Assembly (NCBI GenBank): GCA_934278965.1
Contig: CAKQWL010000034.1
Location: forward strand, 1-14,343
Reading direction: 5' to 3'
Source: an uncultured Clostridia bacterium
GTDB taxonomy: Bacteria > Bacillota > Clostridia > Peptostreptococcales > Anaerovoracaceae
DNA: 14,343 nucleotides
The translations under genes and the position numbers were made by a program. How positions within the stretch are numbered: the stretch's first letter is position 1; each line of letters starts with the position of its first letter. Positions 1-7,066 of this stretch are shown piece after piece. The notes under the pieces were generated by a model. It searched no databases, was not told the DNA's origin, and was given only the letters and a program-made list of their open reading frames with translations.

Positions 1-386
1 GAGGTGCGCCGCAGCGGCGGCTTGCAGATATGGCCATCCAGAAAAATCTCATTCTCGAAAAAGCATTCGGTACCGTCCGGTATCACCTCAAACTCCCGCG
101 CAAAGACGACAATATGAAGCCGGCTTCTTCCGTCCGTTTCCTCATTATAGGTACGCACCTGTCCTCTTACAGCTGCTTTCATTCCGCGCTTCAGTACCAG
201 TCCGCAAAGCAGCCTTTCGGAAATCTGCACGCGGATCTCGTCGCAGTATCCGCTGCTGCGCGTGATGCCGAGCAGCACCTCGTAAAAAGCTTCTCCGTAT
301 GTTTTGTGGCTGAACGCGGGCTCACTCAAAAGCTCGCCCGAAAGTCTTGCTCTGTTCGTTTCAATGATGTCCGGGTTGGTTTCCAT
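1..386 (-). CDS. SSB-like OB-fold protein, 3' end outside the window
   Basis: I translated this by hand; the frame is open from an ATG at 384-386 to the window edge (128 residues) without a stop. The protein begins METNPDIIETNRARLSGELL and continues with FSHKTYGEAFYEVLLGITRS, an ISERLL segment, GQVRTYNEE, a LHIVVFAREFEVI strand and FLDGHICKPPLRRT. This order (N-x-A-x-L-x-G start, SHxxYGExFY, SERL, GQxRxYN, VFARE, ICKxPxxR) matches, from memory, the divergent single-stranded DNA-binding proteins of Lachnospiraceae and relatives. In those, a more SSB-typical half follows, so roughly the last third to half is missing here. An AGGAGG site at 397-402, ten bases upstream, supports the start. It would bind single-stranded DNA in replication or repair. 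The gene follows the lipid-kinase gene by 94 bases, with a weak promoter candidate between. The family assignment is by motif recall only. Confidence 0.66.
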   Translation of the reverse strand, partial: METNPDIIETNRARLSGELLSEPAFSHKTYGEAFYEVLLGITRSSGYCDEIRVQISERLLCGLVLKRGMKAAVRGQVRTYNEETDGRSRLHIVVFAREFEVIPDGTECFFENEIFLDGHICKPPLRRT

Positions 387-424
387 CGTTCTCCGTCCTC
401 CTATGCAAATAAATGTTTCTACAT

Positions 425-454
425 ATTATGAGGACAGAGCATTCCCTATGACAG
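425..454 (-). promoter_or_regulatory. Weak sigma-A promoter candidate for the SSB-like gene
   Basis: On the minus strand, CTGTCA (449-454, four of six matches to TTGACA) is separated by 18 bases from CATAAT (425-430, five of six matches to TATAAT). Transcription would start near 418, about 30 bases before the ATG at 386. The match is modest; the gene could equally be read from the upstream valS-folC unit, as I see no terminator after the lipid-kinase gene. Confidence 0.3.
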
Positions 455-480
455 ATAATCCCGATCTGCCGATACAGCCG

Positions 481-1491
481 CTACATCATCGCCCGATAAA
501 GATACCGGCTGAGATCGTCCGCTGTCGGTTCCTCCGGATCTGCACAAAAGATTCGAAGGCGCCTCGGAAGCACCGTAAAGTGCAGCGGTAATTTTTCTCC
601 TTTTTCGCCGTCTACATCCGTTGAAACATCCTCCGCCGACTCCAGGTACAGCTCCTCGGTCTGGAAATAGAGGACATTTTTATTGTTCGGATGATTTCCG
701 GCGATTACTTCAAAAAAGATCGGAGCCAGCTCATGCATTTTCATCTTTTTAAAGACGATGACATCCAGCTTCCCGTCACTGATATCCGATTCCGGCGCGA
801 CCTGATGGAATCCTCCTGCCGAGCAGCCATTCATGACAGTCATAAAAAACATCTCGACATCTCCGGTCATTTCCTTGCTTCGAAGCGTTACCGGAATCGC
901 ATGCAAATTGACAATTTCCGAGAAGCCTTTCAAATAATAGGCTGTCACTCCGAGCGTATTTTTCAGGTTCGGATCAGTCTTTTGCGATACATCCACCAGC
1001 GTTCCCATCGCGGCCACATTGATGTAGCACTTATCATTCATTTTTGCGACATCCACAGAGATAATCTTATCCCCTAAAGCAACCTCCACCATCCGATTGA
1101 TGTCACGCGGAATGTCCATATAATACGCAAAATCATTTGCCGTCCCGAACGGGAAAATGGCAAGCGGCAGGTCCAGATTGTGGCGTACCATGGCATTGAC
1201 AACGATATTGATCGTCCCGTCGCCGCCCACTACAACGATCTGGCGGTACTGCTCCGGATGCATACTGGAAAGCGCGTAATCCAAGAGATCTCGGTCCAGT
1301 CCGCGGATCGGCTGCACCAGATATCCTTTTTCCTGAAATCTCGCAATAATCAAATCCAGATATTCCGGAAACCGTCCCGTTCCGGAATTGGGATTGTAGA
1401 TCAAAAGCACCTTTTTCCGCGCTTCATCCTTTTCCAGAACCTGATATTTACTATTACTCTCTTGAATCTCTTTCTCCTTATTGTTCTCCAT
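481..1491 (-). CDS. Diacylglycerol/lipid kinase family protein (DagK/YegS type)
   Basis: This 336-residue protein belongs to the diacylglycerol kinase catalytic-domain family, which transfers phosphate from ATP to a membrane lipid such as diacylglycerol, undecaprenol-like lipids or sphingoid bases. A polar 25-residue tail precedes the nucleotide-binding domain. Visible motifs are NPNSGTG (33-39), the hallmark GGDGT (89-93), FGTANDFA (115-122), DGKLDV (239-244) and DVDGEKGE (292-299) in the second beta-sandwich domain. There is no signal peptide or membrane segment, as expected for a soluble enzyme acting at the inner membrane face. The ATG overlaps the end of folC by 14 bases, and an AAGGGGAG ribosome site nine bases upstream lies inside folC, so translation is probably coupled. 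The exact lipid substrate cannot be read from sequence; recycling of diacylglycerol from lipoteichoic acid synthesis (DgkB role) is one option. Confidence 0.9.
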   Translation of the reverse strand: MENNKEKEIQESNSKYQVLEKDEARKKVLLIYNPNSGTGRFPEYLDLIIARFQEKGYLVQPIRGLDRDLLDYALSSMHPEQYRQIVVVGGDGTINIVVNAMVRHNLDLPLAIFPFGTANDFAYYMDIPRDINRMVEVALGDKIISVDVAKMNDKCYINVAAMGTLVDVSQKTDPNLKNTLGVTAYYLKGFSEIVNLHAIPVTLRSKEMTGDVEMFFMTVMNGCSAGGFHQVAPESDISDGKLDVIVFKKMKMHELAPIFFEVIAGNHPNNKNVLYFQTEELYLESAEDVSTDVDGEKGEKLPLHFTVLPRRLRIFCADPEEPTADDLSRYLYRAMM

Positions 1492-2791
1492 TGATTAACT
1501 CTCCCCTTATTTCTCCAACCAAATAAAGCGACCCTGCAAAGAGCAGTACATCGAAATCCTCTCTGCTCCTCTCGAGCGCCGCCCGCATCGCCTCTTTCGG
1601 ATCTGCACAAACCGTGCACACTCTGCCGCGCTCCCGGATTTTTTCTGCGAGTACCTCGGCCGCGAGTTTTCGCTCATTTCTCGGTTCTGCTGCAATAAAC
1701 TCTCCGCAGAAACTGCACAGATGATCCAAAATCCCGGAAACCGCCTTGTCTGAAAGGACCCCGGCCACCGTAAGAATCTTCTTCCCGGCAAAGAGCGTCT
1801 TTATTGTTTCGGCTAGTGCCGCCGCCCCTGCTTCATTATGCGCGCCGTCCAGGATAATGAAAGGCTTCCCTGCCCGTATAATTTCAAAACGCCCTATGTT
1901 TTTCGCCTTCAGAAATCCTCTGTACAGCTTTTCTTTCTCGATTGTGATTTTGTGCTCCCGCCGCAAAACATCGAGCGCTGCAAGCGCTGTCACGGCGTTC
2001 GCGACCTGATGACGCCCAAGCATGGAAATCCCAAGATCTTTATAAACCGTATCCCCGATCACCACATCAAACCGGCTCCCGTTGAGGTCTTCCCTCACAT
2101 TTTCACAGGAAATCTTCGACACATCATACAAAACCGCACCGGTGCGATACGCTGCACGCGCAATCACCTTTGCCGCTTCCTCCGTATCTACATTCATAAT
2201 GGCCGGTGCGCCCTTCTTCAAGATCCCCGCCTTCTCCGCCGCAATCTCCGAGAGAGTATTCCCGAGTCGATCGGTATGATCGTATGAAATCGATGTGATC
2301 ACCGCTGCCAACGGATGCTCGATAACATTCGTCGAATCTCCGCGGCCGCCGAGCCCCACCTCCATGATTGCAAAATCACAGCGTCGCCGTGCAAAAAAAA
2401 GAAAGGCCACCGCTGTAATCACTTCAAATTCTGTCGGTGAATCGAATCCGTCCCGTACCATCTCCTCCACCTTTTCCAAGGTTTCTTCCGTGAAAGCTTC
2501 GAGTTCTTCCCTTTGGATATAACTCCCGTCCAACTCAATCCGCTCGTTAAAAACGGTCAAATACGGCGATGTATAGATACCGACACGGTATCCCTGCTGG
2601 CGCAGCACCTCATACAGGAAGCGGCACACCGACCCCTTTCCGTTCGTTCCGGCCACATGAATACACGGAAGCTCTCTCTCCGGATTGCCGAGCCTGCGCA
2701 TCAGTTCCTTCATGCGTGACAGGCCGAGAACACTGCCGAATCTATGAAATTCATGAATTTTATCTATGGCACTTTTGGATGCTGTTGTCAT
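1478..2791 (-). CDS. folC: Bifunctional folylpolyglutamate/dihydrofolate synthase
   Basis: FolC adds glutamate residues to folates, with ATP, to retain them in the cell and fit them to folate enzymes; many bacterial versions also make dihydrofolate from dihydropteroate. The 437 residues are the usual length. Motifs in order: P-loop GTNGKGS (48-54), TSPYL (74-78), EVGLGGRGDSTNV (144-156), DHTDRLG (171-177), AAEKAGILK (184-192, containing the lysine that is carbamylated in Mur-type ligases), GRHQVANA (259-266) and DGAHN (315-319) of the C-terminal domain. It lies 86 bases after valS, a common Firmicutes pairing, so it is probably co-transcribed under the valS T-box; the hairpin between them lacks a U-tract. 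The ribosome site before the ATG is weak. Whether it also has dihydrofolate synthase activity cannot be decided here. With fhs upstream, it serves the tetrahydrofolate one-carbon pool. Confidence 0.95.
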   Translation of the reverse strand: MTTASKSAIDKIHEFHRFGSVLGLSRMKELMRRLGNPERELPCIHVAGTNGKGSVCRFLYEVLRQQGYRVGIYTSPYLTVFNERIELDGSYIQREELEAFTEETLEKVEEMVRDGFDSPTEFEVITAVAFLFFARRRCDFAIMEVGLGGRGDSTNVIEHPLAAVITSISYDHTDRLGNTLSEIAAEKAGILKKGAPAIMNVDTEEAAKVIARAAYRTGAVLYDVSKISCENVREDLNGSRFDVVIGDTVYKDLGISMLGRHQVANAVTALAALDVLRREHKITIEKEKLYRGFLKAKNIGRFEIIRAGKPFIILDGAHNEAGAAALAETIKTLFAGKKILTVAGVLSDKAVSGILDHLCSFCGEFIAAEPRNERKLAAEVLAEKIRERGRVCTVCADPKEAMRAALERSREDFDVLLFAGSLYLVGEIRGELINGEQ

Positions 2792-2828
2792 CTCTGCTCT
2801 GTCCCCGTGTTTACGATATATAGCCAGT

Positions 2829-2855
2829 AAGCGCTCCCTCGGAAAAGGAGCGCTT
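2829..2855 (-). other. Strong hairpin between valS and folC
   Basis: AAGCGCTCC (2829-2837) and GGAGCGCTT (2847-2855) form a perfect nine-base-pair stem with a nine-base loop. The minus-strand RNA continues with ACUGGCUAU rather than a U-run, and the plus strand has none either, so it is not a standard intrinsic terminator. It may stabilise or delimit the valS part of a valS-folC mRNA. Confidence 0.6.
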
Positions 2856-2877
2856 GCCTCAGCTGCCTGTCTTTATT

Positions 2878-5595
2878 TTACAATTTTTTTGTGACAAGTG
2901 CAAGACGGGAAGTAACCTTTTCCAGCATATCTTCGTACTTTGCCATCTTTTCTTTTTCTTCGGCAATTTTAGCCGCCGGCGCCTTATTGACAAAACCCGG
3001 ATTTGCCAGCATCTTCTGTACCCGAAGAACTTCCCCCTCCAGCTTTGTCTTTTCCTTTGTGAGCCGCTCGTATTCCGCCTTGTAGTCTAAAAGGTCATCC
3101 AGCGGAACAAAGATCTCCGCCCCTTCCATGACCGCCGACATCACATCCTCCGGCAGGCCTTCCTTCCCGGTTCGGAATTCGATCTCGGTCAGATTCGCGA
3201 GATTGCGGAGGTAAGACTCGCCTGCCTGCATCCGTCCGAGACTTTCGGCATTGCAGACGATCACCGCGCGGAGTTTTTTGCCCGGCGAGGTTTCCGCCTC
3301 TGCGCGAATATTCCGGATACTGCGAATCGCTTCCATTGCCGTTTCGAGAATCTTTACATCTGCCTCAAAGGTCAGCTCTTCGTCATACTGCGGAAAATCC
3401 GCCTTCATCAGGAAATCATGCGGATTCTCCTCCTTGCGGTCGCCGGAGAGACGCGGCAGGAAGCTCCAGATCTCCTCTGTAATAAACGGCATGAACGGAT
3501 GCAGCATCTTGAGCATATCGGAAAGCGTCCGTACCAGTACATATCTCGCAACCGCCTTGTCTGCTTCATTCTCTCCGTACAGACGGCTCTTTACGAGCTC
3601 GATATACCAATCGCAGTATTCATTCCAGATCAAATCGTAAATCCGCTGTCCAGCAAGAGCAAGGTCGTATTTTTCCAGAGCTTCATTCACATAAGCTGCC
3701 GCATCATTCACCCTTGCAATCATCCACTTGTCCTCCGGGCGAAGTGCGATATCACTCAGAGACTTGCCGCAGCACGGTTCCTGAATTTCACGGAATGCGC
3801 CATCTTCATTTTTAAGATTCATGATCACGAAGCGGGAAGCATTCCACAGCTTGTTGGCAAAATTCCGTGCGGACTCCAGCCGATCGGTCTTAAAACGCAT
3901 ATCATTTCCCGGTGTGATTCCTGTCGTCAGCATGAAGCGGAGAGCATCCGCGCCGTACTGGTCGATGATTTCCAGCGGATCAATGCCGTTTCCGAGCGAT
4001 TTGCTCATCTTGCGTCCTTCTGCGTCCCGCACCAGTCCGTGAACATAGACATGATGGAACGGTGCTTCTCCCATCGCCTCCAGCCCGGAAAAGACCATTC
4101 TGACAACCCAGAAGAAGATAATGTCGTATCCGGTCACCAGTACATCGGTCGGATAGAAATATTTGAGATCCTCTGTCTCTTCCGGCCATCCGAGTGTCGA
4201 GAACGGCCAGAGTGCCGAGCTGAACCAGGTGTCCAGAACATCCTCATCCTGGTGAATCTTCGTACTTCCGCACTTGCTGCACGCATGCGGTGCCTCGGTC
4301 TCTACCATGACATGTCCGCATTCCTCGCAGTAATACGCCGGAATACGGTGCCCCCACCAGAGCTGCCGCGAAATACACCAGTCTTTTATATTTTCCAGCC
4401 AATGCAGGTAAATCTTTTCAAATCGCTCCGGAACATGTGTAAGCGCCCCGGATTTTGCCGCCTCGATCGCCGGCTTCGCGAGTTCTTCCATCGCCACAAA
4501 CCACTGATCCGAAAGCATCGGCTCAATTACCGAATGGCAGCGGTAGCACTCACCCGACGGAATCATCCGGTCTTCAGTCTTGACAAGATATCCCGCCGCG
4601 TCGAGTTCCTCAACCCACGCCTTTCGGCACGCAAAACGGTCCATTCCCTCATATTTTCCGGCAAGGCTGTTCATCGTCGCGTCTGCATTGATGCAGGAAA
4701 GGCGTTCCAAATGATGTCTTTCTCCGACCTCGAAGTCATTTGCGTCATGCGCCGGTGTAATCTTTACCGCTCCTGTACCTTTCTCCGGATCCGGATAATG
4801 ATCCGCGATGACCGGGATCTCTCTTCCGACGATCGGCAGGATTACCTTTTTCCCAACCAGATCTTTGTACCGCTCATCTTCCGGATGCACCGCAATCGCG
4901 ACATCGCCGAACATCGTTTCCGGCCTTGAAGTCGCAACAATAATTCCGTCGCCTCCATCCGCTCCCGGATAACGGAAATACCAATATTTTCCGCTTTTTT
5001 CCTCATGCTCGACCTCCGCGTCCGAAAGCGATGTTCCGCAGGTCGGACACCAGTTGATCAAGCGATTTCCCTTATAGATCAGGCCTTTATCATAAAGGCG
5101 CTTGAAAAAAGTAATAACCGCCTTGTTGCAGCCCTCGTCCATGGTAAAGCGTTCCCGGCTCCAATCACACGAATCGCCGATTTTCCGGCACTGCTTTGTG
5201 ATCTTGCCGCCGTATACCCGTTTCCACTCCCAGGCATGCTTGAGGAATTCTTCTCTTCCGATATCCTCCTTTTCAATGCCCTCTTTCCGCAATTTTTCAA
5301 CAACCTTGACTTCCGTCGCGATACTCGCGTGATCGGATCCCGGCAGCCAAAGTGCCGCATAACCGGACATTCTCTTCCAGCGTGTCAAAACATCCTGAAG
5401 GGTCTGATCCAGTGCGTGACCCATATGGAGCTGTCCCGTAATATTCGGCGGCGGCATCATAATTGTAAACGGCTTTTTGTTCGGATCTGTTTCTGCCCGA
5501 AAAGCGCCGCCCTTTTCCCAGCTTTCATAAATCCGATCCTCAAACGCTTTCGGATCATAGGTCTTTGCCATGTCTTTTTTCATTTCATTGCACAT
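2878..5595 (-). CDS. valS: Valyl-tRNA synthetase
   Basis: This class I aminoacyl-tRNA synthetase charges tRNA-Val and hydrolyses mischarged Thr-tRNA-Val. From the chosen ATG the protein has 905 residues, slightly longer than the usual 880. The Rossmann-fold signature is PPPNITGQLHMGH (48-60, HIGH motif as HMGH) and the second is KMSKS (529-533). The CP1 editing domain shows TSRPET (222-227) and GTGAVKITPAHDANDF (273-288). CxxC-type metal sites appear at 350-353 and 423-442. The C-terminal 70 residues are a charged coiled coil, the ValRS tRNA-binding arm. The frame is open back to 5754, but that extension overlaps the T-box and terminator. The ATG at 5595 with AAGGAG (5605-5610) nine bases upstream is therefore the start. 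Expression should rise when uncharged tRNA-Val accumulates. It heads a likely valS-folC-lipid kinase unit. Confidence 0.98.
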   Translation of the reverse strand: MCNEMKKDMAKTYDPKAFEDRIYESWEKGGAFRAETDPNKKPFTIMMPPPNITGQLHMGHALDQTLQDVLTRWKRMSGYAALWLPGSDHASIATEVKVVEKLRKEGIEKEDIGREEFLKHAWEWKRVYGGKITKQCRKIGDSCDWSRERFTMDEGCNKAVITFFKRLYDKGLIYKGNRLINWCPTCGTSLSDAEVEHEEKSGKYWYFRYPGADGGDGIIVATSRPETMFGDVAIAVHPEDERYKDLVGKKVILPIVGREIPVIADHYPDPEKGTGAVKITPAHDANDFEVGERHHLERLSCINADATMNSLAGKYEGMDRFACRKAWVEELDAAGYLVKTEDRMIPSGECYRCHSVIEPMLSDQWFVAMEELAKPAIEAAKSGALTHVPERFEKIYLHWLENIKDWCISRQLWWGHRIPAYYCEECGHVMVETEAPHACSKCGSTKIHQDEDVLDTWFSSALWPFSTLGWPEETEDLKYFYPTDVLVTGYDIIFFWVVRMVFSGLEAMGEAPFHHVYVHGLVRDAEGRKMSKSLGNGIDPLEIIDQYGADALRFMLTTGITPGNDMRFKTDRLESARNFANKLWNASRFVIMNLKNEDGAFREIQEPCCGKSLSDIALRPEDKWMIARVNDAAAYVNEALEKYDLALAGQRIYDLIWNEYCDWYIELVKSRLYGENEADKAVARYVLVRTLSDMLKMLHPFMPFITEEIWSFLPRLSGDRKEENPHDFLMKADFPQYDEELTFEADVKILETAMEAIRSIRNIRAEAETSPGKKLRAVIVCNAESLGRMQAGESYLRNLANLTEIEFRTGKEGLPEDVMSAVMEGAEIFVPLDDLLDYKAEYERLTKEKTKLEGEVLRVQKMLANPGFVNKAPAAKIAEEKEKMAKYEDMLEKVTSRLALVTKKL

Positions 5596-5644
5596 GTACT
5601 CGTTCTCCTTTTTTTCTCGCATATAGTTGCATCTTGGTTCGGAA

Positions 5645-5672
5645 GCGGCTTTTCGGCAAATAAAAAAGCCGC
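5645..5672 (-). promoter_or_regulatory. Alternative hairpin overlapping the T-box terminator
   Basis: In the valS leader RNA, GCGGCUUUU (5672-5664) can pair with AAAAGCCGC (5653-5645) as a perfect nine-base-pair stem with a ten-base loop. Its 5' arm uses the last bases of the terminator stem and part of its U-tract, so it cannot coexist with the full terminator. It can form only in transcripts that have passed the terminator. The pairing is seen directly; a role in read-through or mRNA stability is inference. Confidence 0.5.
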
Positions 5673-5692
5673 CCTTCATCGCTAAAGGACGG
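5662..5692 (-). terminator. Intrinsic terminator of the valS T-box leader
   Basis: CCGUCCUU (5692-5685) pairs with AAGGGCGG (5676-5669) over eight bases (one G-U) around an eight-base loop, followed by C and six U residues. Its 5' arm shares CCGU with the 3' arm of the antiterminator (5695-5689), giving the mutually exclusive switch expected of a transcriptional T-box. Confidence 0.93.
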
Positions 5693-5903
5693 AATTGCTC
5701 CGCGGTACCACCTTTATTCCGTGCATTTTCGTATTTTCGCCGCACGGCACTCATTTGAAAGAAAACTCAGAAGCAACCTTCGGAAAGTGTTTTCTCCGGG
5801 CAGCCTTTCAGCCGCGAGCCGCCCTCTCTTTTGAGACTGCTTTCCTACTCCTCTTCCTCATCGTTTTTATGAATCTAACGGCGCTGCCTTCCACAGCTGC
5901 CTC
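5662..5903 (-). promoter_or_regulatory. T-box riboswitch, valine specific (specifier GUU)
   Basis: This leader senses uncharged tRNA-Val and controls read-through into valS. Stem I is recognisable by a K-turn (GAUGAGGAAG near 5845 with CUUCUGAG near 5770), the AGUAG loop-E segment, the helix GGAAAG/CUUUCC and the distal AGAGAGGGCGG. After CUUUCC the specifier loop reads GAAGGUUGC. GUU at 5775-5777 followed by a purine fits the Val codon; a GGU (Gly) register is possible but less fitting in position and gene context. The T-box AAAGGUGGUACCGCGG (5700-5715) contains UGGU (5707-5710), which complements an ACCA tRNA end and agrees with discriminator A of tRNA-Val. ACGGAAU (5716-5722) and AUUCCGU (5689-5695) close the antiterminator. 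A small hairpin, GGC-a-GCUG/CAGC-GCC, sits at the very 5' end (5880-5901). Confidence 0.95.
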
Positions 5904-5909
5904 ATAAGC

Positions 5910-5938
5910 AGTTTACCTGAAAAAAACGAAAAGGTCAA
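5910..5938 (-). promoter_or_regulatory. Sigma-A promoter of the valS leader
   Basis: TTGACC (5933-5938) and TAAACT (5910-5915) are separated by exactly 17 bases, giving five of six and four of six consensus matches. Transcription should start near 5903, just ahead of the T-box. The -35 box lies one base after the ansA stop codon. Confidence 0.82.
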
Positions 5939-5939
5939 G

Positions 5940-7004
5940 TCACTCCTTGCCGGTTTCCGTAATTTCCCCGACGAGATCCCTCTGCATCTCCTCCCGGATC
6001 TTCTCCTGCCCGTACCCTTTTCCGATTAAATACATCAGCTTTGTCATCACCGCCTCGGTCGTCATGTCATGGCAGTCCACCGCTCCGAGTTCCGCAAGGA
6101 CGCTTCCCGCCGCATAGGTCCCGATGCTGGTCGCGCCCTGATAACACTGAGAGGAAACCACGATCAGCATGCCTCCTGCGTGCGCCTTCTCCAAAAACAG
6201 AAGCAGCTTCTCGTCATTCGACGGAAGATTACCGGTTCCGTAAACTTCCAGAACAACCGCGCGGTACCGCCCGCAAAGGGCTTCCCGGTAAAAATCCAGA
6301 TCGATCCCCGGGAAAAGCCGGATTAAGCCAATCGGCGCCGCCCCAATTCGGGCAAGGGACAGACCGCCGCCCATGCACGCTTCCGGCAGGTGCGAATACT
6401 CTCCCGGTCGTTTTAGGCTTTCTTCATGATAACGAATCCGAATCCCAACATCCGCTAAAATCGGATAATTAGGAGAAGCGAAAGCTACCAGCTCATCGGA
6501 GGACATCTTCGTTGCCCGACACCCCCGAAGCAGCTTATTGGCGAAATAGATGCAGACTTCCCGAACTCTTCCGTCCGCCGCAAGGTAAAGCGAGTTCACA
6601 AGATTGTCCACCGCATCGCTGCGGATCTCGCAAAGCGGTATCTGCGATCCGGTCAATATTACCGGCTTTTCCAGCCCTTCCAGCATAAAAGAAAGTGCCG
6701 ACGCCGTATAAGCCATCGTATCGGTCCCGTGCAGCACGACAAATCCGTCGTAGTCCCTGTACCGCGCCTGAACAGCGCTCCCGATCTGATACCATTGCTC
6801 CGGCCCGACATTGGAGGAATCCAGCAGCGGATCAAATTCAACAATATCGTAAAGCGGCATCGCATCCGCACGGATCTGCGGAATTTCCCGAAGCTTCTGT
6901 GAAAAGTAGTTTGTTTTCGGCGCATAGCCCAGTGCGGTCGGCACCATGCCGACCGTACCGCCCGTATATAAAATACAGATCTTCTTTTTCGCTTTCTTCT
7001 CCAT
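5940..7004 (-). CDS. ansA: Type I (cytosolic) L-asparaginase
   Basis: The enzyme hydrolyses L-asparagine to aspartate and ammonia. With the ATG at 7004 it has 354 residues, near the family's 330-350. Motifs are TGGTVGM (14-20, first catalytic Thr), HGTDTMAYTASAL (92-104, TDT with the second Thr and Asp), LTGSQIP (117-123) and NKLLRGCRATK (156-166). SSQCYQG and the C-terminal allosteric-type region follow. No signal peptide is present, which fits the cytosolic AnsA type rather than secreted type II. The start is uncertain: an ATG at 7031 (363 residues) lacks a clear ribosome site, whereas AGGA lies five bases before the ATG at 7004. The frame is open further upstream, but that part lies within larC in another frame. 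The gene follows larC by 62 bases and is probably the last of the run. It has no terminator of its own before the valS promoter. Confidence 0.93.
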   Translation of the reverse strand: MEKKAKKKICILYTGGTVGMVPTALGYAPKTNYFSQKLREIPQIRADAMPLYDIVEFDPLLDSSNVGPEQWYQIGSAVQARYRDYDGFVVLHGTDTMAYTASALSFMLEGLEKPVILTGSQIPLCEIRSDAVDNLVNSLYLAADGRVREVCIYFANKLLRGCRATKMSSDELVAFASPNYPILADVGIRIRYHEESLKRPGEYSHLPEACMGGGLSLARIGAAPIGLIRLFPGIDLDFYREALCGRYRAVVLEVYGTGNLPSNDEKLLLFLEKAHAGGMLIVVSSQCYQGATSIGTYAAGSVLAELGAVDCHDMTTEAVMTKLMYLIGKGYGQEKIREEMQRDLVGEITETGKE

Positions 7005-7066
7005 CCGGATCCTGCCGTCCTTCTCTCCCATTTCCGACTGTTCTCTTAAAGACTCTTTTCGGTCGT

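Noticed and set aside
30..431. A 133-codon plus-strand open frame at the left edge
   Set aside because: It is antisense to the SSB-like frame, which has a good ribosome site and family-like motifs.
456..480. Small hairpin CAGAT/ATCTG after the lipid-kinase gene
   Set aside because: Only five pairs and no U-tract on either strand, so not supportable as a terminator.
3418..4929. A 503-codon open frame on the plus strand
   Set aside because: It lies wholly antisense to valS, whose protein is intact and conserved. The translation is rich in Arg, His and Cys, has no recognisable domain, and has no ribosome site before its start.
5596..5754. In-frame upstream extension of valS
   Set aside because: It overlaps the T-box, antiterminator and terminator; the AAGGAG site fits the ATG at 5595.
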